From assembly GCA_032191485.1 (NCBI GenBank), contig JAVDOI010000007.1:4784042-4848041 (forward strand): a stretch of 64,000 bases of DNA. The letters run 5' to 3'. A program made the position numbers and the translations under genes. This document shows, piece after piece, positions 1-11,462 of this stretch (position 1 is the stretch's first letter; each line of letters opens with the position of its first letter). The notes beneath the pieces were generated by a model. It was given only the letters and a program-made list of their open reading frames with translations. It did no database searches and had not been told where the DNA came from. The DNA comes from Leptoclinus maculatus. Lineage: Eukaryota; Chordata; Actinopteri; Perciformes; Stichaeidae.

Positions 1-34
1 CATCTATTGCCACATGACAACTAGCTACGACGAT

Positions 35-106
35 TGCATTGGCTGGGAATCGAACCCAGGTCAACTGCTTGGAAGGCAGCTATGCTAGCCACTATACCAC
101 CAATGC
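35..106 (-). tRNA. tRNA-Gly(UCC), array copy 1
   Basis: The 72-nt cloverleaf reads GCATTGG at the 5' end and CCAATGC plus discriminator A at the 3' end. The anticodon loop is CTTCCAA, giving anticodon UCC, which reads GGA. Box A (TGGTATAGTGG) and box B (GGTTCGATTCC) are intact. As I recall the usual vertebrate tRNA-Gly(UCC), the acceptor G-C and a T-stem C-G pair are both replaced here by A-T/T-A pairs, so folding is kept. CCA is not encoded, as in eukaryotes. No T-run follows closely; the nearest TTTT in other units is about 57 nt downstream. Confidence 0.93.
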
Positions 107-222
107 GCAAATACTGCTGTCCATAATGACGCAAAGTCGAGCAAAACGGAAACGTGATTTGGCAGATGTGATTGAGTAATGACACATTTACTTTCGACCT
201 TAACCAACAAGCCTGGTCTCTG

Positions 223-294
223 GGTTCCATGGTGTAATGGTCAGCACTCTGGACTCTGAAACCAGTGATCCAAAACCAAGTCTCGGTGGAACCT
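223..294 (+). tRNA. tRNA-Gln(CUG)-like, array copy 1 (probably degenerate)
   Basis: A 72-nt cloverleaf with acceptor GGTTCCA/TGGAACC, box A TGGTGTAATGG and anticodon CTG at linear 34-36. Pair 31-39 is A-A, a mismatch at the foot of the anticodon stem. The T arm reads CCAAAACCAAGTCTCGG, so the invariant box-B GTTC is lost; this copy is worse than its siblings, which have AAGTCC here. No T-run lies within about 190 bp downstream. It looks like a tRNA-Gln descendant with weakened promoter and fold. Confidence 0.75.
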
Positions 295-630
295 TGACAA
301 TTAGTGCACGCTTCAAAATTCTTAAATTAAGAATTAAAATACCCGCCACATTGTTCCCAAGCTTGAATAGAACTCAAATGTTATATGGAGAAAAGTTAGA
401 CAATGCAACTCCTGTAGTCAACAAACTTTGACGTCCACAGAGGTCGCCAAAAGTGTCTACTTCGCAAGGCACAAATTCAATCATCCACAAGACATTTTTG
501 GCCGCCCAAGCACGTCCACATGTCAATCTCAAACCACTTTGTTATTGAAGACATTAACCCCAAACTGTTGAAAAGGATCACACACCTTGTCAATGCCATC
601 AATTGCCACATGACAACTAGCTATGACAAT

Positions 631-702
631 TGCATTGGCTGGGAATCGAACCCAGGTCAACTGCTTGGAAGGCAGCTATGCTAGCCACTATACCACCAAT
701 GC
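631..702 (-). tRNA. tRNA-Gly(UCC), array copy 2
   Basis: Identical over 72 nt to copy 1, including box A, box B and anticodon UCC. The nearest downstream T-run on its strand is TTTT at 574-571, 57 nt past the gene. Confidence 0.93.
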
Positions 703-817
703 GCAAATAGTGCTGTCCATAATGACACAAAGTCGAGCAAACCGAAACAAGATTTGGCAGATGTGATTGAGTAATGACACATTTACTTTCGACCTTAACC
801 AACAAGCCTGGTCTCTG

Positions 818-889
818 GGTTCCATGGTGTAATGGTCAGCACTCTGGACTCTGAAACCAGTGATCCAAGTCCAAGTCTCGGTGGAACCT
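818..889 (+). tRNA. tRNA-Gln(CUG)-like, array copy 2
   Basis: Full 72-nt length with anticodon CTG. It represents the array consensus: A31-A39 mismatch, T arm CCAAG/TCCAAGT/CTCGG with an A-C mismatch at pair 51-63, and C in place of the invariant T55. Confidence 0.78.
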
Positions 890-1225
890 TGACAATTAGT
901 GCACGCTTCAAAATTCTTAAATTAAGAATTAAAATACCCGCCACATTGTTCCCAAGCTTAAATAGAACTCAAATGTTATATGGAGAAAAGTTAGACAATG
1001 CAACTGCTGTAGTCCACAACCTTTGATGTCCACAGAGGTTGCCAAAAGTTTCTACTTTGCAGGGCACAAATTCAATCATCCACAAGACATTTTTGGCCGC
1101 CCAAGCACATCCACATGTCAATCTCAAACCACTTTGTTATTGAAGACATTAACCCCAAAATGTTGAAAAGGAACAGCCACCTTATCAATGCCGTCTATTG
1201 CCACATGACAACTAGCTACGACGAT

Positions 1226-1297
1226 TGCATTGGCTGGGAATCGAACCCAGGTCAACTGCTTGGAAGGCAGCTATGCTAGCCACTATACCACCAATGC
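1226..1297 (-). tRNA. tRNA-Gly(UCC), array copy 3
   Basis: Identical to copy 1 over all 72 nt, with intact internal promoter boxes and anticodon UCC. Confidence 0.93.
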
Positions 1298-1412
1298 GCA
1301 AATAGTGCTGTTCATAATGACACAAAGTCGAGCAAACCGAAACGTGATTTGGCAGATGTGATTGAGTAATGACACATTTACTTTCGACCTTAACCAACAA
1401 GCCTGGTCTCTG

Positions 1413-1484
1413 GGTTCCATGGTGTAATGGTCAGCACTCTGGACTCTGAAACCAGTGATCCAAGTCCAAGTCTCGGTGGAACCT
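1413..1484 (+). tRNA. tRNA-Gln(CUG)-like, array copy 3
   Basis: Identical to copy 2 over 72 nt. It shares the same anticodon-stem and T-arm defects. Confidence 0.78.
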
Positions 1485-1821
1485 TGACAATTAGTGCACG
1501 CTTCAAAATTCTTAAATTAAGAATTAAAATACCCGCCACATTGTTCCCAAGCTTGAATAGAACTCAAATGTTATATGGAGAAAAGTTAGACAATGCAACT
1601 CCTGTAGTCAACAAACTTTGACGTCCACAGAGGTCGCCAAAAGTGTCTACTTCGCAAGGCACAAATTCAATCATCCACAAGACATTTTTGGCCGCCCAAG
1701 CACGTCCACATGTCAATCTCAAAACACTTTGTTATTAAAGACATTAACCCAAAAATTTTGAAAAGGATCACACACCTTGTCAATGCCATCAATTGCCACA
1801 TGACAACTAGCTATGACGGAT

Positions 1822-1893
1822 TGCATTGGCTGGGAATCGAACCCAGGTCAACTGCTTGGAAGGCAGCTATGCTAGCCACTATACCACCAATGC
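1822..1893 (-). tRNA. tRNA-Gly(UCC), array copy 4
   Basis: Identical to copy 1 over 72 nt. One extra base (gacggatt) sits just outside the 3' end of the gene. Confidence 0.93.
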
Positions 1894-2008
1894 GCAAATA
1901 GTGCTGTTCATAATGACACAAAGTCGAGCAAACCGAAACGTGATTTGGCAGATGTGATTGAGTAATGACACATTTACTTTCGACCTTAACCAACAAGCCT
2001 GGTCTCTG

Positions 2009-2074
2009 GGTTCCATGGTGTAATGGTCAGCACTCTGGACTCTGAAACCAGTGATCCAAGTCTCGGTGGAACCT
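2009..2074 (+). pseudogene. tRNA-Gln(CUG) pseudogene with T-arm deletion, array copy 4
   Basis: Only 66 nt long. Six bases of the T arm are missing, so GATCC is followed directly by AAGTCTCGG and neither a T stem nor box B can form. Acceptor stem, box A and anticodon CTG remain. The deletion accounts for the shorter 589-bp unit. Confidence 0.88.
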
Positions 2075-2410
2075 TGAAAATTAGTGCACGCTTCAAAATT
2101 CTTAAATTAAGAATTGAAATACACGCCACATTGTTCCCAAGCTTGAATAGAACTTAAATGTTATATGGAGAAAAGTTAGACAATGCAACTGCTGTAGTCC
2201 ACAAACTTTGACGTCCACAGAGGTTGCCAAAAGTGTCTACTTCGCAGGGCACAAATTCAATCATCCACAAGACATTTTTGGCCGCCCAAGCACATCCACA
2301 TGTCAATCTCAAACCACTTTGTTATTAAAGGCATTAACCCCAAAATGTTGAAAAGGAACAGCCACCTTATCAATGCCATCTATTGCCACATGACAACTAG
2401 CTACGACGAT

Positions 2411-2482
2411 TGCATTGGCTGGGAATCGAACCCAGGTCAACTGCTTGGAAGGCAGCTATGCTAGCCACTATACCACCAATGC
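2411..2482 (-). tRNA. tRNA-Gly(UCC), array copy 5
   Basis: Identical to copy 1 over 72 nt, with anticodon UCC and both promoter boxes intact. Confidence 0.93.
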
Positions 2483-2598
2483 GCAAATACTGCTGTCCAT
2501 AATGACGCAAAGTCGAGCAAAACGGAAACGTGATTTGGCAGATGTGATTGAGTAATGACACATTTACTTTCGACCTTAACCAACAAGCCTGGTCTCTG

Positions 2599-2664
2599 GG
2601 TTCCATGGTGTAATGGTCAGCACTCTGGACTCTGAAACCAGTGATCCAAGTCTCGGTGGAACCT
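2599..2664 (+). pseudogene. tRNA-Gln(CUG) pseudogene with T-arm deletion, array copy 5
   Basis: Carries the same 6-base T-arm deletion as copy 4 (66 nt). Two neighbouring units sharing one deletion points to unequal exchange or conversion rather than independent loss. Confidence 0.88.
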
Positions 2665-3000
2665 TGAAAATTAGTGCACGCTTCAAAATTCTTAAATTAA
2701 GAATTGAAATACATGCCACGTTGTTCCCAAGCTTGAATAGAACTTAAATGTTATATGGAGAAAAGTTAGACAATGCAACTGCTGTAGTCCACAAACTTTG
2801 ACGTCCACAGAGGTTGCCAAAAGTGTCTACTTCGCAGGGCACAAATTCAATCATCCACAAGACATTTTTGGCCGCCCAAGCACATCCACATGTCAATCTC
2901 AAACCACTTTGTTATTAAAGACATTAACCCCAAAATGTTGAAAAGGAACAGCCACCTTATCAATGCCATCTATTGCCACATGACAACTAGCTACGACGAT

Positions 3001-3072
3001 TGCATTGGCTGGGAATCGAACCCAGGTCAACTGCTTGGAAGGCAGCTATGCTAGCCACTATACCACCAATGC
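3001..3072 (-). tRNA. tRNA-Gly(UCC), array copy 6
   Basis: Identical to copy 1 over 72 nt, with anticodon UCC and both promoter boxes intact. Confidence 0.93.
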
Positions 3073-3188
3073 GCAAATAGTGCTGTCCATAATGACACAA
3101 AGTCGAGCAAAACGGAAACGTGATTTGGCAGATGTGATTGAGTAATGACACATTTACTTTCGACCTTAACCAACAAGCCTGGTCTCTG

Positions 3189-3260
3189 GGTTCCATGGTG
3201 TAATGGTCAGCACCCTGGACTCTGAAACCAGTGATCCAAGTCCAAGTCTCGGTGGAACCT
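3189..3260 (+). tRNA. tRNA-Gln(CUG)-like, array copy 6
   Basis: Full 72 nt. It matches the array consensus except T26 to C (3214). It has the same A31-A39 mismatch and altered box B. Confidence 0.77.
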
Positions 3261-3596
3261 TGACAATTAGTGCACGCTTCAAAATTCTTAAATTAAGAAT
3301 TAAAATACACGTCACATTGTTCCCAAGCTTGAATAGAACTTAAATGTTATATGGAGAAAAGTTAGACAATGCAACTGCTGTAGTCCACAACCTTTGACGT
3401 CCACAGAGGTTGCCAAAAGGGTCTACTTCGCAGGGCACAAATTCAATCATCCACAAGACATTTTTGGCCACCCAAGCACGTCCACATGTCAATCTCAAAC
3501 CACTTTGTTATTAAAGACATTAACCCCAAAATGTTGAAAAGGATCACACACCTTGTCAATGCCATCAATTACCACATGACAACTAGCTATGACGAT

Positions 3597-3668
3597 TGCA
3601 TTGGCTGGGAATCGAACCCAGGTCAACTGCTTGGAAGGCAGCTATGCTAGCCACTATAACACCAATGC
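3597..3668 (-). tRNA. tRNA-Gly(UCC), array copy 7 with a box-A change
   Basis: One change from copy 1: linear position 10 is T instead of G (plus-strand base 3659). G10 is the third base of box A (TRG...) and lies in the D arm, so this copy is probably poorly transcribed or misfolded. The rest, including anticodon UCC, is intact. Confidence 0.85.
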
Positions 3669-3783
3669 GCAAATAGTGCTGTTCATAATGACACAAAGTC
3701 GAGCAAACCGAAACGTGATTTGGCAGATGTGATTGAGTAATGACACATTTACTTTCGAACTTAACCAACAAGCCTGGTCTCTG

Positions 3784-3855
3784 GGTTCCATGGTGTAATG
3801 GTCAGCACTCTGGACTCTGAAACCAGTGATCCAAGTCCAAGTCTCGGTGGAACCT
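3784..3855 (+). tRNA. tRNA-Gln(CUG)-like, array copy 7
   Basis: Identical to copy 2 over 72 nt. It is the last Gln copy; the following Gly gene has no Gln partner. Confidence 0.78.
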
Positions 3856-4191
3856 TGACAATTAGTGCACGCTTCAAAATTCTTAAATTAAGAATTAAAA
3901 TACCCGCCACATTGTTCCCAAGCTTGAATAGAACTCAAATGTTATATGGAGAAAAGTTAGACAATGCAACTCCTGTAGTCAACAAACTTTGACGTCCACA
4001 GAGGTCGCCAAAAGTGTCTACTTCGCAAGGCACAAATTCAATCATCCACAAGACATTTTTGGCCGCCCAAGCACGTCCACATGTCAATCTCAAACCACTT
4101 TGTTATTAAAGACATTAACCCAAAAATGTTGAAAAGGATCACACACCTTGTCAATGCCATCAATTGCCACATGACAACTAGCTATGACGAT

Positions 4192-4263
4192 TGCATTGGC
4201 TGGGAATTGAACCCAGGTCAACTGCTTGGAAGGCAGCTATGCTAGCCACTATACCACCAATGC
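4192..4263 (-). tRNA. tRNA-Gly(UCC), array copy 8 (array end)
   Basis: One change from copy 1: linear position 56 is A instead of G (plus-strand 4208), giving T-loop TTCAATT. A purine is kept there, so box B still fits its consensus. Array homology is lost about 90 bp to the right. Confidence 0.88.
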
Positions 4264-4419
4264 GCAAATAGTGCTGTCCATAATGACACAAAGTCGAGCA
4301 AACCGAAAAGTGATTTGGCAGATGTGTTTGAGTAATGACACATTTACTTTCGACATACGTCATCAACACAAGCCTCCATACGCACCTCATAAAAATCTCC
4401 CTGGATTACTCGACACAAG

Positions 4420-5139
4420 GGCCAAATCCCAATGTCCCCCCCTAAACCCTGAACCCTGAACCCTCAAGGACTTAATTGACGTCACCTGGTAAGTGGGTGA
4501 GTGTGAGAGACTGCGAGGGCTTGAAATGGTGTAAATAGGAATGGGACAGCACTTTGCTGCAACATATCACGTTACCATGAAAACGACTAAAAATATGATG
4601 TATAATTGTGGGTATTTATTTTATATTTTGTACTCCCTGATTTGAACGTCTTCAGGCTCTTTCCTCACAAGATGAGGTAATTTCATATAATCTATTTACT
4701 CGTTTTTGTCAAAAAAGCTTCAATGACAAAATAAAATATTTGATGAATAAATTAATAAATATTCTCTGATTTCATGTTTATTTTTTGTTCCATCTTTAAC
4801 CCTTAATGTTTCTGAGTAAATGTAATACTCCAGGCTGAACACACGTGAGCCGTCCTCTTTGTTTACCTCTTTGTTTACCTTTTTCTTTATGTCTCCATGC
4901 GTCCACTGGTTACCCCGTGTTTAACCTCACATTGCAATGATTTGTGGGTAATTCCCTTAGGCTAAGTCAGCATACTATGCTGACTTACGGAAAGGGTTCA
5001 TAAAGGGCTCAAAATGTCTGCGAGAGAGCCCTCAAACACTTGACGATTTGACAGTGGGACAGCCCTAAACCCTCACGGACTTCGCGGGAGCGAGCCTCAA
5101 AGTCCGTGAGTCCGTAAGGGGGGACATTGGGATTGGGCC
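4420..5139. mobile_element. MITE, GGCCCAATCCC family, copy A
   Basis: The inverted ends read GGCCAAATCCCAATGTCCCC on the left and, as reverse complement, GGCCCAATCCCAATGTCCCC on the right. A 3-bp AAG flanks both sides (4417-4419, 5140-5142). A shorter relative in opposite orientation lies at 19572-20046 and also has a 3-bp duplication, so the ends are well supported. There is no coding capacity. A 12-bp-arm palindrome sits at 4963-4987. The 3-bp TSD fits the PIF/Harbinger group, but the superfamily is not proven. Confidence 0.82.
4963..4987. repeat. Perfect 12-bp-arm palindrome inside MITE copy A
   Basis: TAAGTCAGCATA at 4963-4974 is followed by one base and then its exact reverse complement at 4976-4987. 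The matching stretch of copy B near 19640 is not palindromic. Confidence 0.85.
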
Positions 5140-5633
5140 AAGCTTCGAAGCCTCGACACGAAAGGTCACAATCACTACCTTCCAGTTCGTTCCTCGGAGA
5201 TCAGCTGAGAAGTCTTGGCGATCCTGTGTCGAGCCTCGGGATTCACACAGTCGATCCAGTCTGCCTGCCTGCCAGCCGTGGTCGCGGCGGAGCCACTTTC
5301 CGGCTTGGACCCGAGCGGAGCGTGTGGAAGCGCCTCCGTCTTGACGTGACTGTTTCCTGCCGGCTTCGTCTGCCGCTCCGAGGGATAGCGGTGCTCTCTC
5401 TCGGATTCGGAGGAGAGAGAGAGAGAGAGAAGGGACATTACGCCCCTATTGGTGCCTGGCCGCATCAGAACTTGGTGTTTGTTTCCTGTTTTTCCCTGAC
5501 TGAGAGAATTAAAGAATCCTGGTTTGAGAAAGAAATCTGCTGTCCTGTATCTGCATTTGGGTCCGTGTACACACCACATCATAACAAAGAGATATACATT
5601 CAGTCAGCAAGACCGCGTTAACAGTGTGTGTAC
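5140..5633. other. Unassigned G+C-rich segment, possibly an LTR remnant
   Basis: Contains an open frame of 164 codons (5127-5621) with no recognisable domain and a frame of 135 codons on the other strand; I do not believe either. The stretch near 5540-5583, with tgcatttgggtcc and ending in cataaca, resembles the end of some fish LTR retrotransposons, but no partner LTR or TSD was seen. Confidence 0.3.
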
Positions 5634-6790
5634 TAGGGGTGGGGGAAAAATCGATACAGCATAGTATCGCGATATTTTGCGTGGCGATATTGTATCGATA
5701 CACAGAAGCCAAGTATCGATCTTTTATTATATAAACTTTTTGGCACTAGAAAAATAAAATCAATTGCTTTTTCAGTCCACTAGATGGTGCTGAGTTGTTT
5801 TCTGGTGAGGTCAGCAAAGGTCCCGGGTCAGCATGATTGGTAGGAAGTTGGTCAAAACAAAGATAGAGACATCGGAGAAAGAAATCAGAAATGCGCCGTC
5901 CGTGTTTAAATCAGACGTCTGGACTTATTTTGGATTTTTTAACAAGGAAGGGAAGGACATGGATATGACTCCGTCGCTGCGTTTTTTCACCGACACAGCC
6001 GTGCCCAAGCTCTACAGAGAAGTGAAGCTTAAAGTTGAGGAATCTTTGAGTACAGCAGAAAGAGTTGCATTAAGAGTTGCATTGCGATGCGTGGACGTCA
6101 AGCGCAGTGGATTCCTATATGACTATAACAGCACATTGTCTCACAGAGGACTGGCAACTGCTGTCTCACGTTTTCTCCAAAATAGAGCAGTACACGTAAG
6201 TCACACCGGGCAAACATGACAGACCTCCTGCAAAATGCAGCACAAGAATGGTGGATTGCCGACAAAAACCTGGTGGTTGTAACCAACAACGCTTTGAACG
6301 TGGGCGTTGCCGTTCAGTTAGCGGCATTCCTGCATGCGAAGTGTTTCACTCACACGCTCAATCTGGCATCACAACGGGGGTTGAATCTGCCAACAGTAGC
6401 CAGGCTCATGGGGAGAGTGCAGCGCATAACTGGCTCTCTGCCCTTGACGTCCGCGCATCGCAAGTTATACTGAGTTATACAAGTCTTATATCTTACTTAC
6501 AAGTTATAGACACGTTTGCATTCAGTTAAGTTGGACTATGTAGACTGTAATACAAACAGTTCAGTTTGTCAGGTGCATGCAACATTTATGACATTGTTGG
6601 TCAGTCTGTCTGCTTGACAATCCCATTTTGCTGCAATAAAAATAAAAATGATTGAAGATATAGATTTATTAGATAAAACATGTTGACACAGTTTTCCTTT
6701 GGGGACATAATTTGAAGTTGAAAAAAGTAATAAATCGCAATATATGTTATCGCAATACTCAGCATATCGCAGTATTTTTTTTCCAAACAT
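5634..6790 (+). mobile_element. Decayed ZBED-type hAT transposon, 3' end missing
   Basis: Starts TAGGGGTGGGGGAAAAATCG followed by repeated cgatac/atcgcgatat motifs, typical of the ends of fish ZBED-type hATs. The right part (6733-6780) has related atcgcaat motifs, but no clean inverted end or TSD was found. Between them lie broken transposase pieces. Confidence 0.7.
5833..6473 (+). pseudogene. hAT (ZBED-like) transposase pseudogene
   Basis: The first segment (5833-6219) encodes a BED-finger start (FKSDVWTYFGF), but the rest of the finger is missing. It continues with transposase sequence ending in SLSTAERVALR, after which the frame is lost. The next segment (6216-6473) resumes with NLVVVTNNALNVGVAVQLA and AKCFTHTLNLASQRGLNLP, the RNase-H-fold region of hAT transposases. 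At least one frameshift and a deletion of BED cysteines rule out function. Confidence 0.75.
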
Positions 6791-6819
6791 GAATCTTTCC
6801 ATTATTTTAATAGTTAAGT

Positions 6820-7147
6820 ATTGTATGCAAGATAACAGGTATGTTTATGCATGGCAGTGGCAATAATAGGCCATCACTCATTTTCGTTTCCACATTTATG
6901 TTTAAAATAAAAACGTCAATTTGAATAGCTTGTATGCATGATTATCATGCAATTGACAGACAATGTTGATGTTGGCATTGGTATCAGTTGACAAGGTATG
7001 TTTATAAATGGCAGTGGCACGGCCACCCTACTCACTGTACCTTGCACATGTTTAAAATAAAAACATGAATATATGAACCTGTGTATTATTTGAATAGCTT
7101 TGTACTGAATGCACAATAACAAGGTATGTTTATACATGGCACTAGGC
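6820..7147. repeat. Three degenerate tandem copies of a ~130-155-bp unit
   Basis: The motif aaggtatgtttata-atggca recurs near 6836, 6992 and 7120, each time downstream of a tttaaaataaaaac segment. The third copy is interrupted by the hAT MITE at 7148. Confidence 0.6.
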
Positions 7148-8238
7148 CAGTGGCGGCTGGTGGAACATTTTCTAGGTAGGGCCATCCAATCAATTTCAAA
7201 CATCCCTGTATGATTTAATGCAAAAAAAAGAAGGTATCAAACACGCATTACTACTTTGCAGTTAAATATTTAACATTTATTCCAACACGAAAAAAAGCGG
7301 TAAATAACACTTTGATAAACACGTCAGGACATCTTATTTTTGTCACCCTCACAGGGAATTTAGTATAATATATATATATACAGTATAATATATATCATAT
7401 AATAATATTCAGTATAATATAAAACACACACATACATATATAGATATAAGCTATGATGAGTTTTCACTGTTAATTTACCATCTCAATTAAATGTTGATGC
7501 CTCCATGACCAAGTTAAGCAGATGAGACTGAGGACAACTATGTAGCTACAAGACAAGATGTTCACTATGCCTAATATGGTAGCTTGACAGAGTTCTACAT
7601 GTGTGCCCTGGTGTTTCCTTACCTCCTCATCCCTCACTCCCGTAACTGTCAGTACTGGATCTGTCCCCGTTGTTTTAAAAAGCTAAATACGTTATTAGCA
7701 TGACTGCATCCAGCTAGCCAAACCGTTCTGGTGTACAGCTACAAGAGAATCTTCGCATGTACTGCTTCCCTTTCCCGCTAGACTGCTGTCTGAGTGCTCG
7801 CGCTGGCGCTGGCCTGTAAAGACTTCTCCTGATGAGAAGGCGCAGCTTGGGGTCAAACGACTTTAGCCCCAAGCTGAATCTATTTGAGGACGCTGATTGG
7901 CTAAATTGTATGTCACTCATTTATATCTTTAATCAGCAATTGGCTAAACTGCTTCATAGACCCGCCTCGTTTGGGCCAAATTCGTTTGCCCCCCCCTAGC
8001 TGCGCGTTCTGAGACGTGTAAGTGCACACAGGCGGAGAGGACGAGAGGACGAGCAGGAAAAGCATATATTTTGCGCAGATATCATATTTTACACATATTA
8101 CTGGGTACATTCCATAGTTAAAAAACACAAATATTGACAATTTGTATAATTTATTATTATTATAATTTCAATATATATAATATATAATATTTTTTTTTGT
8201 GTGGCTCAAGGTGGCCCTCTATTGGCCAGCCGCCACTG
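7148..8238 (-). mobile_element. hAT non-autonomous element, CAGTGGCGGCTGG family, copy 1
   Basis: The inverted ends are CAGTGGCGGCTGG (left) and CCAGCCGCCACTG (right). A perfect 8-bp TSD, CACTAGGC, lies at 7140-7147 and 8239-8246. It is in inverted orientation to the copies at 13741 and 45459. A minus-strand remnant (7714-7920; SGKGKQYMRRFSCS) matches one at 45727-45996 and resembles the N-terminal region of ZMYM-type hAT transposases, so the element looks like a deletion derivative. Confidence 0.93.
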
Positions 8239-8246
8239 CACTAGGC

Positions 8247-10299
<2,053 letters not shown>

Positions 10300-10300
<1 letters not shown>

Positions 10301-11000
10301 GACGGTATATTGTCCCAAATATTGATTGTGATAAACAATATAATTGTCATTTTAAGATAATTTAATGCCACTGATAATGATAATATAATAGCAAAATAAT
10401 GCAAGTACGCCCTTCTAAAAGAGCATTGAACTTTAAATTCTTAAGAATATACAGACAATTTAATTGGAATGTGAAAACAATCAAAAATCCTAAATAAATT
10501 TGAGCTGCAAGCAGCATTGATCGGGCCCTCGCAACTTCACACATGTCGAGGGTACTGGCAGGACTCTGGTTGACACGGCCATGCATTTCTGTGACCATCA
10601 TACACAGCGCCTGGAAATTGCAAAAACGACACTGGAAATTCATACAAAATTCAAAATGGCTGACTTCTGGTTGGGTTTAGAGCATGGCTCCAAGAGACTC
10701 TTTTAAGTCCACATGTGATACATGTGCCTACCAAATTTTGTAAATCTATGTGAAACGTACTGCGAGGGCTGCTTCGTCGAAATTTTGTAGGGGGCGCTAT
10801 TGAGCCGATTTGCCACTCTGAAGCATTAAAACCACATTATATAACTACATTTTGGGCTTTAAATGTGAATGCTAAGTTTGCTTATGTTTCGAGCATTTTT
10901 AGCCTCTCAAAAACACCTTCGTTTTTCACAGCGAAGACTGTACATTTTTGAAATGTTTAAGGTGCTATGAAAATGGCAATGACTAATGCATATGTTCAGG
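10300..11000. mobile_element. Interspersed repeats: hAT-like fragment and a GAGCTGCAAGCAGC element
   Basis: 10300-10350 has the tattgtccca...gataaacaatat pattern of a fish hAT end. From 10500 the text GAGCTGCAAGCAGC...GGGCCCTCGCA begins a widespread fish repeat containing phrases such as gggggcgctattgagcc and atggctccaagagactc. Related, reversed sequence occurs at 37840-39560. Ends were not resolved and no superfamily is assigned. Confidence 0.5.
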
Positions 11001-11039
11001 ACGAAAATGGGTAATATCACAATATTTTAGGTGCTACAA

Positions 11040-11445
11040 AAATATTTTTCTCAATAATTCCATACAATGACTGATGTAATCAAGGCATCGTTGACTTAAT
11101 AATTGTTAAGTTATTTAAAAAATGTAATAATAACAATAAATAACCACAAAGAAATAAGGATAAAATTGAATATGATTGTCTGATTTATGTTTCAGATTGT
11201 TCAAAAAATCTAAGAAAACACTTTGAATCTGTAGACTACTACCTAATAGTCTTATTATTGCCATTTGATGACAATTGCTCATATACTGTAAGCCTAAATA
11301 AGTATATTTATTATTTTGAACAAAGGTTAAATGTTATTTCACAAGTTTCAAAAAGTGCCCCCAATTTTTTTTTAAATGCACCTGGATTTCAGTCAGTGGG
11401 GGCAAAAATTGCCCACTAAAAAATATGTAAATTTCCTACCCTGAT
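11040..11445 (+). mobile_element. 3' part of a CAGGGTAGGAAATTT-ended hAT
   Basis: Ends at ...ttgcccactaaaaaatatgtaaatttcctaccctg. It is near-identical to the right end of the complete element at 55859-58084 and, in reverse, to 17030-17640. The left end was not found. Confidence 0.7.
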
Positions 11446-11462
11446 TGTACAACAAGTTAATA

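Larger units (their letters stand above)
1..4355. repeat. Tandem array of ~595-bp units with divergent tRNA-Gly / tRNA-Gln-like genes
   Basis: Eight tRNA-Gly copies start (low coordinate) at 35, 631, 1226, 1822, 2411, 3001, 3597 and 4192, giving periods of 596, 595, 596, 589, 590, 596 and 595 bp. Each of the first seven is followed about 115 bp later by a plus-strand tRNA-Gln-like gene. Spacer sequence between units is almost identical. Two spacer subtypes can be told apart just before the Gly gene: aaaaggatcacacacc and aaaaggaacagccacc. The array is already in progress at base 1 and stops abruptly near 4353, after the eighth Gly gene and before its Gln partner. Short ORFs inside it are artefacts of the repeat. 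Confidence 0.97.

Noticed and set aside
21..4459. Many 60-77-codon frames repeated in the tandem array
   Set aside because: They run through the tRNA genes and spacers and recur only because the unit recurs.
4438..4466. Telomere-like ccctaaaccctgaaccctgaaccct
   Set aside because: Only three imperfect copies, and they lie inside the MITE's subterminal region, matched in reverse near 20005 in copy B.
4411..5160. ctcgacac on both sides of MITE copy A as an 8-bp TSD
   Set aside because: The two copies are not adjacent to the inverted ends; AAG directly abuts both ends and copy B agrees with 3 bp.
5127..5621. 164-codon open frame
   Set aside because: No domain, an open frame on the opposite strand too, and it overlaps the MITE right end; likely chance in G+C-rich DNA.
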